This document shows, piece by piece, positions 37,610 through 45,569 of a stretch of DNA of 64,000 bases. Numbering within the stretch: the stretch's first letter is position 1; the number at the start of each line of letters is the position of its first letter. A program made the translations under genes and the position numbers. The notes under the pieces were generated by a model that did no database searches, was not told the origin of the DNA, and worked only from the letters and a program-made list of their open reading frames with translations. The stretch comes from Flavobacteriales bacterium (GTDB lineage: Bacteria > Bacteroidota > Bacteroidia > Flavobacteriales_F > PHOS-HE28), in assembly GCA_019638085.1 (NCBI GenBank), contig JAHBUL010000002.1:238282-302281 (forward strand). The letters run 5' to 3'.

Positions 37610-38038
37610 ATGGGCATGATGAAGGAGTTCAAGGAATTCGCGATGAAGGGCAACCTGATCGATATCGCGGTCGGTTTTGTGATGGGTGCCGCCTTCACCC
37701 GATTGGTCACCGCATTCACCGGCGGTATCGTCACCCCGTTGATCAGCATGATCACCGGTGATGTGAAATTCGATAAGATGAAATGGGTGCTCCGGGATGC
37801 AGTTCCCGAAGTTACGGGAGCCGATGGCGTGGTCACGAGCCCGGGCTTCGCTGAAGTGGCCGTACTGTACGGGGCTTTCTTGGAAGCCGCGATCGATTTC
37901 CTCATCGTGGCCTTTGTGATGTTCATGGTGGTAAAAGCCGTGAACAAGATGAAGAAGGCCGAGCCCGAACCAGCTCCGGCAGGCCCTACTGACGACCAGA
38001 AGCTGCTGATGGAGATCCGCGATCTGTTGAAGAAGTAG
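37610..38038 (+). CDS. mscL: Large-conductance mechanosensitive channel
   Basis: 142 residues, the family's usual size. The N-terminal FKEFAMKGNLIDIAVGFVMG with the pore helix TM1, a periplasmic loop (about 55-85), TM2 (FLEAAIDFLIVAFVMFMVV) and the C-terminal helix ending EIRDLLKK are all present. It forms a homopentameric inner-membrane pore that opens under hypo-osmotic stress. It is followed directly by a strong terminator. Confidence 0.96.
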   Translation: MGMMKEFKEFAMKGNLIDIAVGFVMGAAFTRLVTAFTGGIVTPLISMITGDVKFDKMKWVLRDAVPEVTGADGVVTSPGFAEVAVLYGAFLEAAIDFLIVAFVMFMVVKAVNKMKKAEPEPAPAGPTDDQKLLMEIRDLLKK

Positions 38039-38055
38039 ATCTCAAGATCCTGTTC

Positions 38056-38087
38056 GAAAAAGCCCTGGCGGAAACTGGGGCTTTTTC
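38056..38087. terminator. Terminator after mscL
   Basis: GAAAAAGCCC and GGGCTTTTTC pair around the spacer, ending in five T on the plus strand and also on the minus strand, so it can work both ways. Confidence 0.8.
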
Positions 38088-38131
38088 GATCCTTGGTAAC
38101 TGGAAGGGAAAGATGCCTGCCAGTAAGATAT

Positions 38132-38393
38132 GAGATGGATGCGCGGCTTCCACACGCTCCGATACATATCGGAGGCACACACGCGGCTCGGTGCCTGAGG
38201 CCTTGGACCCTGAGGGTCTCGAAGGGTCGAAGGCCCGAGTGTGTTCCTGTTCAGGGCCTCTGGCCGCACTCAAGTTGTGGTCCATACGGCATTAGTCGGG
38301 CCGAAGGCGTTGGGATGCCACCAACTCAGGAAAAACCTGAGCGGGTGCCCGTGTTGGGGACGCACGGGCTGATCTGGAAGCAAAATCTGCACA
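38132..38393 (+). repeat. Long hairpin-rich dispersed repeat, copy A
   Basis: About 262 bases with a close relative at 46735-46994, same orientation, most positions identical by eye. Contains the palindrome CTCCGATACATATCGGAG (38157-38174), GACCCTGAGGGTC, the hairpin CTCAGG-AAAAA-CCTGAG (38325-38341), and CCCGTG...CACGGG around TTGGGGACG. The AAAAA hairpin changes an A-T pair to G-C in copy B, a compensatory change. No open reading frame is shared. A structured RNA or a small non-autonomous mobile element are the alternatives. Confidence 0.75.
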
Positions 38394-38513
38394 TACACAA
38401 CTCCAAACCAACGCTATGAGCATGCTCAGCTCCATGACATTGTACGCTCGGGGCCGCCGGAGCGTTTGATTAACTCAGCGACACGCGCCACGCCGGACCT
38501 GCCTGCCATGCAC

Positions 38514-38521
38514 TTACTTTG
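38514..38521 (+). promoter_or_regulatory. -7-like element of the VOC gene
   Basis: TTACTTTG (one mismatch) 20 bases before the ATG at 38542; the same word precedes the TonB receptor gene. Confidence 0.4.
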
Positions 38522-38541
38522 GCACTATAGAACAACAACCC

Positions 38542-38904
38542 ATGGCACGACACGTCACCGGCATTGGCGGATTCTTCTTCCGCGCGGACGACCACAATGC
38601 GCTGGCCAAGTGGTACAACAAACACTTCGGCATCAACGATGAGGAGCACGGCTGGACCTGGCAGCAGGATGCCGGCCCCACCGTGTTCTCCCCGTTCAAG
38701 CGCGATACCGATTACTTCGGCAACGACGAACAAGCCTTCATGCTGAACCTGCGCGTGCAGGACCTGGATGGCCTGCTGAAGAAGCTGGAGGCGGACGGCG
38801 TGCGCATCGACCCCAAGCGCATGGACGAGGACTACGGTCGCTTCGCATGGGTGTATGATCCGGAAGGGAACAAGATCGAATTGTGGGAACCGAAGAAGGT
38901 GTGA
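38542..38904 (+). CDS. VOC-superfamily (glyoxalase-like) protein
   Basis: 120 residues, one VOC domain of paired beta-alpha-beta-beta-beta units: IGGFFFRADDHNALAKWY at the start and AWVYDPEGNKIELWEP at the end, with the late metal-site Glu in IELWEP. Members bind a metal and act on small molecules, or confer resistance by sequestering them. The substrate here is unknown. Its last 43 bases are duplicated at 39324-39366, where the copy ends EPK-stop. This gene instead reads EPKKV-stop, so its original 3' end appears to have been displaced by inserted DNA. Confidence 0.88.
   Translation: MARHVTGIGGFFFRADDHNALAKWYNKHFGINDEEHGWTWQQDAGPTVFSPFKRDTDYFGNDEQAFMLNLRVQDLDGLLKKLEADGVRIDPKRMDEDYGRFAWVYDPEGNKIELWEPKKV
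38853..38895 (+). repeat. 43-bp direct repeat, left copy (3' end of VOC gene)
   Basis: Identical to 39324-39366 except one base (A or G in the WEP codons). The two copies bracket 428 bp. Confidence 0.85.
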
Positions 38905-39188
38905 TGAACGAGTTCACCGATCTGCTCCGAAAAGCTGCGGACGAGATCAGGAACTACTGCCGTGTATCGCCAGATGCTCAGAGCTTCGGTATAGACTTCT
39001 TACAGGCTCTTGCTGATCGTATGGAGATTGCGAGTTCTCTTGAAAGCGAGGCAAAGGTTGAACAAACAATCGACGCTCTTGCACATGCGATCGTTGATTC
39101 AGGACCACTGACCGAACAGTTCGCTCCTTCATTTGACAGGGCTTTGGACGCGCTACAACGATTGAGGAAGCACCGGGCAAAGCCATGA
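38904..39188 (+). CDS. Small protein of unknown function in an inserted segment
   Basis: 94 residues; its ATG shares the last base of the VOC stop (TGATG), so translation is coupled. It appears all-helical, with hydrophobic positions in heptad-like spacing and no recognisable motif. The base composition is visibly poorer in G+C than the neighbours, and codons such as GTT, CTT and AGA are used more. The gene lies wholly within the 428-bp segment between two 43-bp direct repeats, which points to recent acquisition. Confidence 0.6.
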   Translation: MNEFTDLLRKAADEIRNYCRVSPDAQSFGIDFLQALADRMEIASSLESEAKVEQTIDALAHAIVDSGPLTEQFAPSFDRALDALQRLRKHRAKP

Positions 39189-39323
39189 ACGATGAAACAC
39201 AGTTGATCATCAATAAATTCAGAATACCACATGCACGCGCTCGGTTTTTTGCCGAATGCGATCCGCAATAGGGCCTCCGGCCCGCCTCATTCACGCACTT
39301 CCAGATTGGCTGTTGGTGCCGGG

Positions 39324-39366
39324 GTATGATCCGGAAGGGAACAAGATCGAATTGTGGGAGCCGAAG
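39324..39366 (+). repeat. 43-bp direct repeat, right copy, probable original end of the VOC gene
   Basis: Reads YDPEGNKIELWEPK then TAG at 39367-39369. Together with 38853-38895 it marks the borders of an insertion or partial duplication. The stretch 39189-39323 between the small gene and this copy has no gene that I can see. Confidence 0.85.
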
Positions 39367-39406
39367 TAGGCAGTGCCATGCCCCGCAGTCGTCCTATTTT
39401 AGGGGC

Positions 39407-39571
39407 ATGAAGGAGGTCATATTCGTTGTGGACGAGTCACCGGAAGGTGGTTATCAGGCCCGCACTCTGGACCACTCCATCTTCGCCGATGGCGATGGCA
39501 TGGAGCAACTGAAGGCGAACTTCAGGGATGCCGTCGCCACGCATTTTGATTGCCGGATATGCCTGAAATGA
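39407..39571 (+). CDS. Small HicB-like protein (often mislabelled 2-oxoisovalerate dehydrogenase), probably C-terminally shortened
   Basis: 54 residues: MKEVIFVVDESPEGGYQARTL followed by LDHSIFADGD resembles a short family of HicB-like fold proteins of about 65-75 residues that databases often label 2-oxoisovalerate dehydrogenase E1 subunit without support. In that family the sequence continues after HFD with a segment like MPxxIRLH. Here the frame ends ICLK-stop, while another frame reads PDMPEMIRYA over the same bases, so a frameshift probably shortened it. No HicA-like toxin is adjacent. Confidence 0.6.
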   Translation: MKEVIFVVDESPEGGYQARTLDHSIFADGDGMEQLKANFRDAVATHFDCRICLK

Positions 39572-39636
39572 TCCGATATGCTTGAAACGATCCCTGGTGG
39601 AAGCGTCGTAGATCCTACATCAACCTATTCATCTCC

Positions 39637-40179
39637 ATGCGCCCCCTCCGATTCTCCCTCAACGTCACTTTGGACGGCTGCTATGATCACACCGTGGGGA
39701 TCGTCGACGAGGACCTGCATCGCAATGCGATGGAATATATCGCCGGTTGCGATGCCCTGCTCTTCGGCCGGGTGACCTACGGAATGATGTTGGCCGCATG
39801 GCGCTTGCCGGTGTCGTGGCCGATGCCGGATTGGATGCTGCCTTTCGCCAGGACGATCGATGCGGCGAAGAAGTACGTGGTGAGCAGCACGCTGAAGGAG
39901 GTGGATTGGAATGCGGAGCTCGTGCGCGGGGACTTGGCAACGTTCGTACAACAACTCAAGCAGCAGCCGGGCAAGGGGATCGGCGTGGGCGGCGTGCAGC
40001 TCGCGATGGCCCTCACCGAAATGGGACTGATCGATGAGTACCAATTCGTCATTCACCCCAGGATCGCGGGCCATGGCCCGACCTTGTTCACAGGGCTATC
40101 GAGGCTGGTGGACCTGAAGCTTGTAGGCCGACAAGAATTCAGTTCGGGGGCGGTGGCGATGCGATATGAGTTGAGGTAG
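39637..40179 (+). CDS. Dihydrofolate-reductase-like (RibD C-terminal) family protein
   Basis: 180 residues. It starts MRPLRFSLNVTLDGCYDH, has LLFGRVTYGMM (about 42-52) and the nucleotide-binding GIGVGGVQLAMALTEMGLIDEY (about 108-129), as in RibD C-terminal/DfrA-like proteins. These use NAD(P)H, but most stand-alone members have unknown substrates and are not essential folate enzymes. No riboflavin gene is adjacent. Confidence 0.88.
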   Translation: MRPLRFSLNVTLDGCYDHTVGIVDEDLHRNAMEYIAGCDALLFGRVTYGMMLAAWRLPVSWPMPDWMLPFARTIDAAKKYVVSSTLKEVDWNAELVRGDLATFVQQLKQQPGKGIGVGGVQLAMALTEMGLIDEYQFVIHPRIAGHGPTLFTGLSRLVDLKLVGRQEFSSGAVAMRYELR

Positions 40180-40230
40180 TGGATCTGTTCCACCTCCAAT
40201 TGTTCTCGCGCCGCACGGAGCTTCTTTCAT

Positions 40231-40439
40231 GCACGTCATTGCGAGAGGCGTTGGAACGTACGGTATTGCGGACCAACGACCGGAACGATCCCAGGCGGAC
40301 AGCACGGATCAGCCAAGAGCACTCACACAATGCCCATCGTGGAGGGACGATGCTTTCCGCCAGTCCGTGCCGACCCGCCTGAGATCGCTTCGCGACCAGT
40401 ACGCGTTGAAGCGCGTCCTGGCCACTCGCGATGACGTGC
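40231..40439. repeat. Degenerate CGTCATTGCGAG-type inverted repeat
   Basis: GCACGTCATTGCGAG (40231-40245) and CTCGCGATGACGTGC (40425-40439) are reverse complements with one mismatch, 179 bases apart. The words resemble a dispersed repeat common in many bacterial genomes. It fills the gap 40180-40525; no gene is seen between. Confidence 0.5.
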
Positions 40440-40525
40440 CTTGTGGTGTCAAAGGAGAGACGCGGTTCCATGACTTGCTGTGTTGGCATTCGTTCAAGGT
40501 TCAGGTTCTGGTACGCCTTCCGCTG

Positions 40526-40876
40526 TTAGGGCCTCAAGATCTTTTCCATGGCCTTGCCCTTGGCCAGTTCATCGATCAGTTTGTCCAAGTAACGGATCTG
40601 CTGCATGAGCGGGTCTTCGATCTCCTCCACCCGATAACCGCAGATCACGCCGGTGATCTTCGAGACGTTCGGGTGCATACGCGGTGCTTCCGAGAAGAAA
40701 GTCGCGAAGTCGGTCTTCTTCTCCAGCACCTTTTGGAGCGCTTTCGCATCGTAGCCGGTGAGCCAGTGGATGATGGTATCCACTTCCGCCTTCGTGCGGC
40801 CCTTCTTCTCCGCCTTGGTGATGTAGTGCGGATAGACACCGGCGAACGGCATTTTGAAGACCCGGTCGTTCTGCAT
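40526..40876 (-). CDS. DUF2200 family protein
   Basis: 116 residues starting [19 protein letters not shown], with [26 protein letters not shown] helices and a C-terminal half including [18 protein letters not shown]. This is the DUF2200 pattern; the function is unknown. The ATG at 40876 is chosen because the long upstream extension (to 41200) has no family similarity and overlaps the YwqK-like gene. Confidence 0.85.
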   Translation of the reverse strand: MQNDRVFKMPFAGVYPHYITKAEKKGRTKAEVDTIIHWLTGYDAKALQKVLEKKTDFATFFSEAPRMHPNVSKITGVICGYRVEEIEDPLMQQIRYLDKLIDELAKGKAMEKILRP

Positions 40877-41046
40877 GGCGGTACTCTTTGATCCGTAAAG
40901 TTGCAGGTATTCGATCAATGGTCCGCTGGGTGGATCGCGGGGAATTCCAGTATCGGCCCATGAAGTGTCGGGGATCGCATGAGCGCGATAGTTGGGGGCA
41001 GCACGGATCAACCTCGTGTGTTCTATAGCTCCTCCGCACCCACGGC

Positions 41047-41574
41047 TCAACGGCCAGAGGTCGATGGTGTGCAGGAGAGCGACGACCAGCAGCGCTGCCC
41101 GGAGCTGTCCGCCGGGCAACTGTCCGGATATTGCCGTTCGGATAAGGGCTGTCCGTGTTCGTCCCAGCGTTGCCAAGCACCCACTTTGCCTCCATTGCAA
41201 AAATGACCTTGGCTTTCCTTCCGTCCGTTGGGATGGAAAAAGGTGAAGGCTCCTTGGGCGATGCGCAACTCCTGGTCCTCGAAGGTGCCGATCATGATCA
41301 GCCTACCGTCCGGGCCATATACGCGGGCTACCCAGCCGTCCGGGGTTCTGCGCGCGGTGCGCAGCAGGGTCATGCCGCTGACAAAGGCATTCGCATATTC
41401 GGCCACCACCATGTCGTAGCGGACCTTTCCCACGGTGAGGCTGGTCTCGCCCCGTGCCCGCATCACGGCCAGCTTGTTCACATCGTCCTGCTGGCTCAGC
41501 ACCGGGATGGCGCTAAGCACCGCCACCAGCAGACAGGCCGGTGCCCTTAGTTCCGGGAGCTGCAGGCGGTTCAT
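41047..41574 (-). CDS. Exported protein with YwqK/MORN-like repeats
   Basis: 175 residues. A signal peptide ([23 protein letters not shown], cleavage after VLSQ) precedes a region with [26 protein letters not shown] and [14 protein letters not shown], the repeat type of the lipoprotein at 4393. The last 30 residues (after SERQYP) are Ser/Cys-rich and unlike the family, perhaps after a frameshift. Its ATG overlaps the stop of the upstream gene by 4 bases, so the two form a coupled pair. Confidence 0.75.
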   Translation of the reverse strand: MNRLQLPELRAPACLLVAVLSAIPVLSQQDDVNKLAVMRARGETSLTVGKVRYDMVVAEYANAFVSGMTLLRTARRTPDGWVARVYGPDGRLIMIGTFEDQELRIAQGAFTFFHPNGRKESQGHFCNGGKVGAWQRWDEHGQPLSERQYPDSCPADSSGQRCWSSLSCTPSTSGR

Positions 41575-42437
41575 TTGGGGAGCAGTTTTTGGTACCTCGG
41601 TTCGCTGCAACTGGTTCCATTGCAGAACCAATACACCTCGCCATAGCGATGGGTCACTTTGCGATACTCCCGGGTATGGCCCTGCTCGGTGATGCGCACT
41701 ATCCGGGCCACGTATGTAGGCCGTACCTCCACCTCTTCGATGCGACCGTCCTGCCGGGGCCCTTCAGGTGCGGTGGGCACATTACCGGATGGCGAGGGAG
41801 CTGCAGTTCCTCCCGGCTTCGCTTTCGACCGTGAAAGCGCTTCCGACCGCAGGCCTGCCTCTGGCGAGGAACGCGGCGTGGAGGCTTCCTTGCGCACCAC
41901 CGGACGGGCCGTCCTTTCGGTAGATCCCTGCCCATCGGGCACAGCCTCGGGTGCGGCGCTTTGTACATCGGCCGAGCGACGGCGCTTTGCCCGTTCCCGT
42001 TCCAGTGCATAGTTGGTGCTGTATGCAAAATCGCCCTTGGCCGGGTTGAAGATCACCGTGCCCACGGCCTTGGCGTAGCCGAGCACGGGCCCATTGGGCC
42101 GCGGTTCCAGCGTTACGATGAACGGAAAGCGGAAGGCACCCAGTGCAGCCGCATGCTCCGGTACATGGGTATCAAAGTGCAGGGACTTGCTCAAGCAACC
42201 TTCGCGGATAAAGTGTAGCACGTAGTCCTGTTGCAGGTCCAGGTCCAAAATGATCCGGCTGATGTCCCCCTGTAGCACCTGTACCTGTTTCCCATTGCGC
42301 TCCACGATCACCCGCGCCCCTTCCCTGCTCAGGCCCTTGATGCGGAACTTCCCATCCACCAGCAAGCCATGCGGAGTGCCTGCGCCGAAGGTGATCGCGG
42401 CGATCAAGGAGACCAAGGGGGTTAGCACGCTTTTCAT
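41571..42437 (-). CDS. Exported protein of unknown function
   Basis: 288 residues from the ATG at 42437, which starts a plausible signal peptide (MKSVLTPLVSLIAAITFGAG). The first 130 residues look like a compact beta domain (FRIKGLSREGARVIVERNGK). Residues about 145-235 are a low-complexity Arg/Ser/Pro/Ala linker. The C-terminal 55 residues (REYRKVTHRYGEVYWFCNG) end with two Cys. Bacteroidota proteins with this layout are known only as hypothetical. Coupled by an ATGA overlap to the YwqK-like gene, so a joint envelope role is likely. Confidence 0.72.
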   Translation of the reverse strand: MKSVLTPLVSLIAAITFGAGTPHGLLVDGKFRIKGLSREGARVIVERNGKQVQVLQGDISRIILDLDLQQDYVLHFIREGCLSKSLHFDTHVPEHAAALGAFRFPFIVTLEPRPNGPVLGYAKAVGTVIFNPAKGDFAYSTNYALERERAKRRRSADVQSAAPEAVPDGQGSTERTARPVVRKEASTPRSSPEAGLRSEALSRSKAKPGGTAAPSPSGNVPTAPEGPRQDGRIEEVEVRPTYVARIVRITEQGHTREYRKVTHRYGEVYWFCNGTSCSEPRYQKLLPK

Positions 42438-42559
42438 TGTCGTGGGAATTGAAGGGTTTCCCATTGCGTGTTACAAAGGTCAGGGGCCTTGAACCCGGTT
42501 CCAATACCCATTTATAGGGTTTTTGGTCGGTCATGGAATGCGGTGGCGACCAACTGCTT

Positions 42560-43860
42560 CGTGTAGCCCGCAGTGTGGGTCCTTTTCTGGCGCGACTCTA
42601 GACTTGCACTCGATAGATCGCTGAAGAGGACTGAGCGGGACATCAGGTGAACCAGCTGGCGCGAGAGGTTAACGGCCTATGACGCTTATCGGGACCTGTT
42701 GTCTCCTCGGATCTGAGGCTCGAATAGAATTTGAGGCTTCCAGGCCTGTTAGAGTCATCAAGCACAGGGTCCTTTGCTCAGCCCCTCCAGGATCATTTGT
42801 CAAACCCAAATCTAAAGAAGATGAAGTACGTGGGAATTGATGTAATCCAAGATCACTTGGACTTTGCCTTGCTCAATGATGAGGGCAGGAACGAGGTAAG
42901 TGCGCAAGTCGGTAATGATACCAAGGCGATCACGCGGTTGATAACCGGCTGGAGGAAGAAGCATGGGCTTGATCCCGCAGCAAGCTTGTTCTGCTTGGAA
43001 CCAACCGGGCACTACTCGCACTTGGTCTTGACCGTTCTTGTGGAATTGCAAGTTCCCGTCTGGTTGGCACACCCGATGGACATCAAGCAAGGCATGGGCA
43101 TGGTTCGAGGAAAGAGCGATAAGATCGATGCCATCCGGATCGCGGAATACGCCCGACGGTTCAAGGATAAAGCGCGCTTGTTCACAGCGGACCACTTGCG
43201 TATGAGCAAGCTCAAGCAGCTCTTGATGAAGCGTCGGCAACTGGTGGAAAGCAAAGTGAAGCTGAAGATCCAGCTTGGGAACGTGAACCGGCACATGCAC
43301 AAAGACCTGCGCAAAAGCTTCCACCAGTTGGACCAAGCCCAGATCCGCACGATCGACAGGTTGCTCAAGAAGGTGGAATTCATGATCGAGGAGGAGATCA
43401 ATTCAGACCCTCAGGTCAAGCACCAGTATGAGCTGATCCGCTCGGTGCCTGGCGTTGGTCCAGTGCTGGCCTCGAATCTTCTCGCATTGACGGATGCCTT
43501 CTCGAGGTTTTCTACTCCGCGACAACTCGCATGTCATGCAGGGGCTGCACCCTTCGAAAGCACATCGGGTTCAAGCGTGCGTGGGAGAACCCGCACCTCC
43601 CGAAAAGCGAATGCCGGACTGAAAAGCTTGTTGCACATGGCATCCCTTGTCGCGATCCGCAACGACGAGGAACTGAGTGCCTACTACAAGCGAAAGGTTG
43701 CGGAAGGCAAACCCAAGCTATGTGTGATCAACGCGGTCCGTGGCAAGATCGTCCACCGAGTCTGTGCCGTGTTGAGAAGGAATGAAGCCTACGTGCCTCG
43801 ATCTGAAACGAGCGTCCCGCTCGTGTCAAACCAAACGTGTTCGTGGAGTGAGAGCAGATC
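42560..43860 (+). mobile_element. IS110-family insertion sequence (approximate limits)
   Basis: Contains a DEDD transposase and about 260 bases of non-coding sequence on its 5' side (42560-42820), where IS110-group elements encode the bridge RNA guiding target and donor recognition. No terminal inverted repeats are seen, as expected for the group, so ends are estimates: left after the promoter region of the 42437 gene, right before the M28 gene stop at 43862. A 7-bp hairpin ACGAGCG-TCC-CGCTCGT (43808-43824) lies near the right end. Confidence 0.75.
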
Positions 43861-43954
43861 CTCAGTGGGCCACCTCCACTTTCACCGTGGTGCCACCCTC
43901 CCCCGCCTGAAGTACCAGCAGGTATGTCCCGGCGGGCAGGTCTTTCACCGGTAG
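42821..43954 (+). CDS. IS110-family transposase (DEDD plus Tnp20 domains) with read-through C-terminus
   Basis: 377 residues. The RuvC-like DEDD site is visible as D7 (YVGIDV), E60 (CLEPTGHY), D100 and D103 (KSDKIDAIRIAEYARR). A coiled stretch (about 125-200) leads to the Tnp20 domain with SVPGVGPVLASNLLALTDAF and ESTSGSSVRGRTRTS, which includes the probable catalytic serine near 249. Family members usually end shortly after a segment like RRNEAYVP (about 326). Here the frame runs on about 50 residues, antisense into the M28 gene (43862-43954), so the native stop was probably lost. The start at 42821 begins the fold; the frame from 42731 lies in the non-coding end. Confidence 0.9.
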   Translation: MKYVGIDVIQDHLDFALLNDEGRNEVSAQVGNDTKAITRLITGWRKKHGLDPAASLFCLEPTGHYSHLVLTVLVELQVPVWLAHPMDIKQGMGMVRGKSDKIDAIRIAEYARRFKDKARLFTADHLRMSKLKQLLMKRRQLVESKVKLKIQLGNVNRHMHKDLRKSFHQLDQAQIRTIDRLLKKVEFMIEEEINSDPQVKHQYELIRSVPGVGPVLASNLLALTDAFSRFSTPRQLACHAGAAPFESTSGSSVRGRTRTSRKANAGLKSLLHMASLVAIRNDEELSAYYKRKVAEGKPKLCVINAVRGKIVHRVCAVLRRNEAYVPRSETSVPLVSNQTCSWSESRSSVGHLHFHRGATLPRLKYQQVCPGGQVFHR

Positions 43955-45436
43955 CTCAAATGTGGAACCATCCCCCTTGGCATAGAGGTCGCGGCCGGCA
44001 ACCTTCTTGCCTCGTATATCGAACAGCCGGGCCGAGACCTGCACTCCGGCACAGTCGCCCAGCACGATGCGGAGCACTTCGTTGGAAGGGTTCGGGTTCA
44101 CTTCCACTTTGCAGGGCAGCGCGTGCGATCGTTCCGTAATGCCTACCAACTGGCTCAGGTCATAGCTGTCCACTCCGGCATTGAGGGGTTCGGCCAGCAC
44201 GGCTGCGGCGGCCAGTACCGCCTTGGTGCAGCGGGTAAGGAAGGGAATGTCCAAGGTGGATGGAATATCGTTGGGCGTGTGGTAGTTGGGGTTGCGGAAT
44301 TCGCTGGCGTCGGTGAGCATCAAGGCGGGGATCCCTGCATCCCAGAAGCGGGAATGGTCGCTGCGGCGCAGGTCGGGCGCGAGCTGGCCGTTGCCTGGCA
44401 CCGAAAGCGGTATGCGGAGCAGATCGGGAACGTAGTTGTCCACCGCGCTCACGAAGCTGGCGTTCAAAGGGGCCGAAGCGGTGTTACCGACTACGGTGAG
44501 GAAGTTGCCGCGGAAGTCATCCGCCTCGATGGCCGCCACTGCATCAGGGAAAAGGATGTTGAAGCCTGCGGGCAATGTCTGGCTGTTGGGCGCGTCGCTG
44601 TAAAAGCCGATCATTTCCATGTTGAGCACACCGGCAATGGTCTCCCAGGCCGGAATGCCGCTCTGCACATACTGCCCGCTCCCGATCATGCCATACTCCT
44701 CGAAACTGAAGCCGATGTAGCGCAGGCTGTTCCTGAACCGGTATTGGGACAGGATGCGCGCCACTTCCAGGGTGGCCACTACCCCACTGGCATTGTCATC
44801 GGCGCCCATGGTGCTGGATACCGCGTCGTAGTGGGCATCCACGATGTAGGTATGGGCCGCGTTCTCCAGGCCGGTCTGCCGGCCGATCACATTGGGCATC
44901 GTGCCTCCGGCGTGGCTTACGCTCTGCGTGCTCACCTCAAATCCTGCGCTGGTGAAGGCGTTCAGGAGCGTATCGCGGATGGCATCGAGGCCCGCCACGG
45001 CCGTGAGGTGGTGCCGGGGGATCGCCACGTCGGTGAGCAGGTTGCTCATACGGGCTTCGGTCACTTGGTCCACCATGGCCTGTATGTCGGGCGTGTGGCC
45101 ATCATCGGCGATCACGCGCACCGTGGCCTCGTAGATGTTGGGTATCGCTCCGAAGCTCCACGTGATGCTTTTCCCCGTTCCCGGAGCGATGGCCGCGCCT
45201 ACATCGCCGCTCACTTGCGACACGTCCGCCACGAAGGTGGAGCCGCCATCCAGAGAGGCTTCCAGACGCACGGTGCAGGCATCGTTCTCATTGTCGGCCA
45301 GGTCGTAATTCACCACTACGGTCCCGCCGCCTTCATCCACATCCACCAAGGTGATGGCCACTGCGGGTGCAGCATTTTGGCCGATGGCCAACAGGGAGGG
45401 AAGCAGCAGGAAGACCAGGATGTGGATGTAGCGCAT
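43862..45436 (-). CDS. Secreted M28-family metallopeptidase with T9SS sorting domain
   Basis: 524 residues. Signal peptide (MRYIHILVFLLLPSLLAIGQ), an Ig-like module (about 22-110), then an M28 di-zinc aminopeptidase domain (about 130-430): zinc ligands in DAHYDAVS and GADDNASG, catalytic Glu in FEEYGMIGSG, and the late ligand in YHTPNDIP. The C-terminal T9SS domain starts VEVNPNPSNEVLRIVL. It should release N-terminal residues from extracellular peptides, complementing the M4 protease at 10.8 kb. The start at 45436 gives the signal peptide; the open frame to 45955 is antisense to the next gene. The IS110 element lies at its 3' side without breaking it. Confidence 0.92.
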   Translation of the reverse strand: MRYIHILVFLLLPSLLAIGQNAAPAVAITLVDVDEGGGTVVVNYDLADNENDACTVRLEASLDGGSTFVADVSQVSGDVGAAIAPGTGKSITWSFGAIPNIYEATVRVIADDGHTPDIQAMVDQVTEARMSNLLTDVAIPRHHLTAVAGLDAIRDTLLNAFTSAGFEVSTQSVSHAGGTMPNVIGRQTGLENAAHTYIVDAHYDAVSSTMGADDNASGVVATLEVARILSQYRFRNSLRYIGFSFEEYGMIGSGQYVQSGIPAWETIAGVLNMEMIGFYSDAPNSQTLPAGFNILFPDAVAAIEADDFRGNFLTVVGNTASAPLNASFVSAVDNYVPDLLRIPLSVPGNGQLAPDLRRSDHSRFWDAGIPALMLTDASEFRNPNYHTPNDIPSTLDIPFLTRCTKAVLAAAAVLAEPLNAGVDSYDLSQLVGITERSHALPCKVEVNPNPSNEVLRIVLGDCAGVQVSARLFDIRGKKVAGRDLYAKGDGSTFELPVKDLPAGTYLLVLQAGEGGTTVKVEVAH

Positions 45437-45569
45437 AGGGTTCAGCTTGGTCCGCAAGGTATTGTTCCTGTTGGGCCTTGAAAGGCACGTGGCTGGATGC
45501 TCGCGTTCGGGAGAGCGTATTCTGCATCTCGCATGACCGAAAGCATTTAATATTCCACAACTTCGCATC

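Noticed and set aside
39407..39571. 2-oxoisovalerate dehydrogenase subunit
   Set aside because: The 54-residue protein is far too short and lacks thiamine-binding motifs; the label is a database artefact.
40877..41200. N-terminal extension of the DUF2200 protein
   Set aside because: No family similarity, overlaps the YwqK-like gene, and the family starts at the ATG at 40876.
42560..43860. IS with terminal inverted repeats
   Set aside because: No matching inverted ends were found, in keeping with the IS110 group.
44123..45481. 452-codon open frame on the plus strand
   Set aside because: Antisense to the M28 peptidase, which has signal peptide, zinc ligands and T9SS domain; a shadow caused by high G+C.
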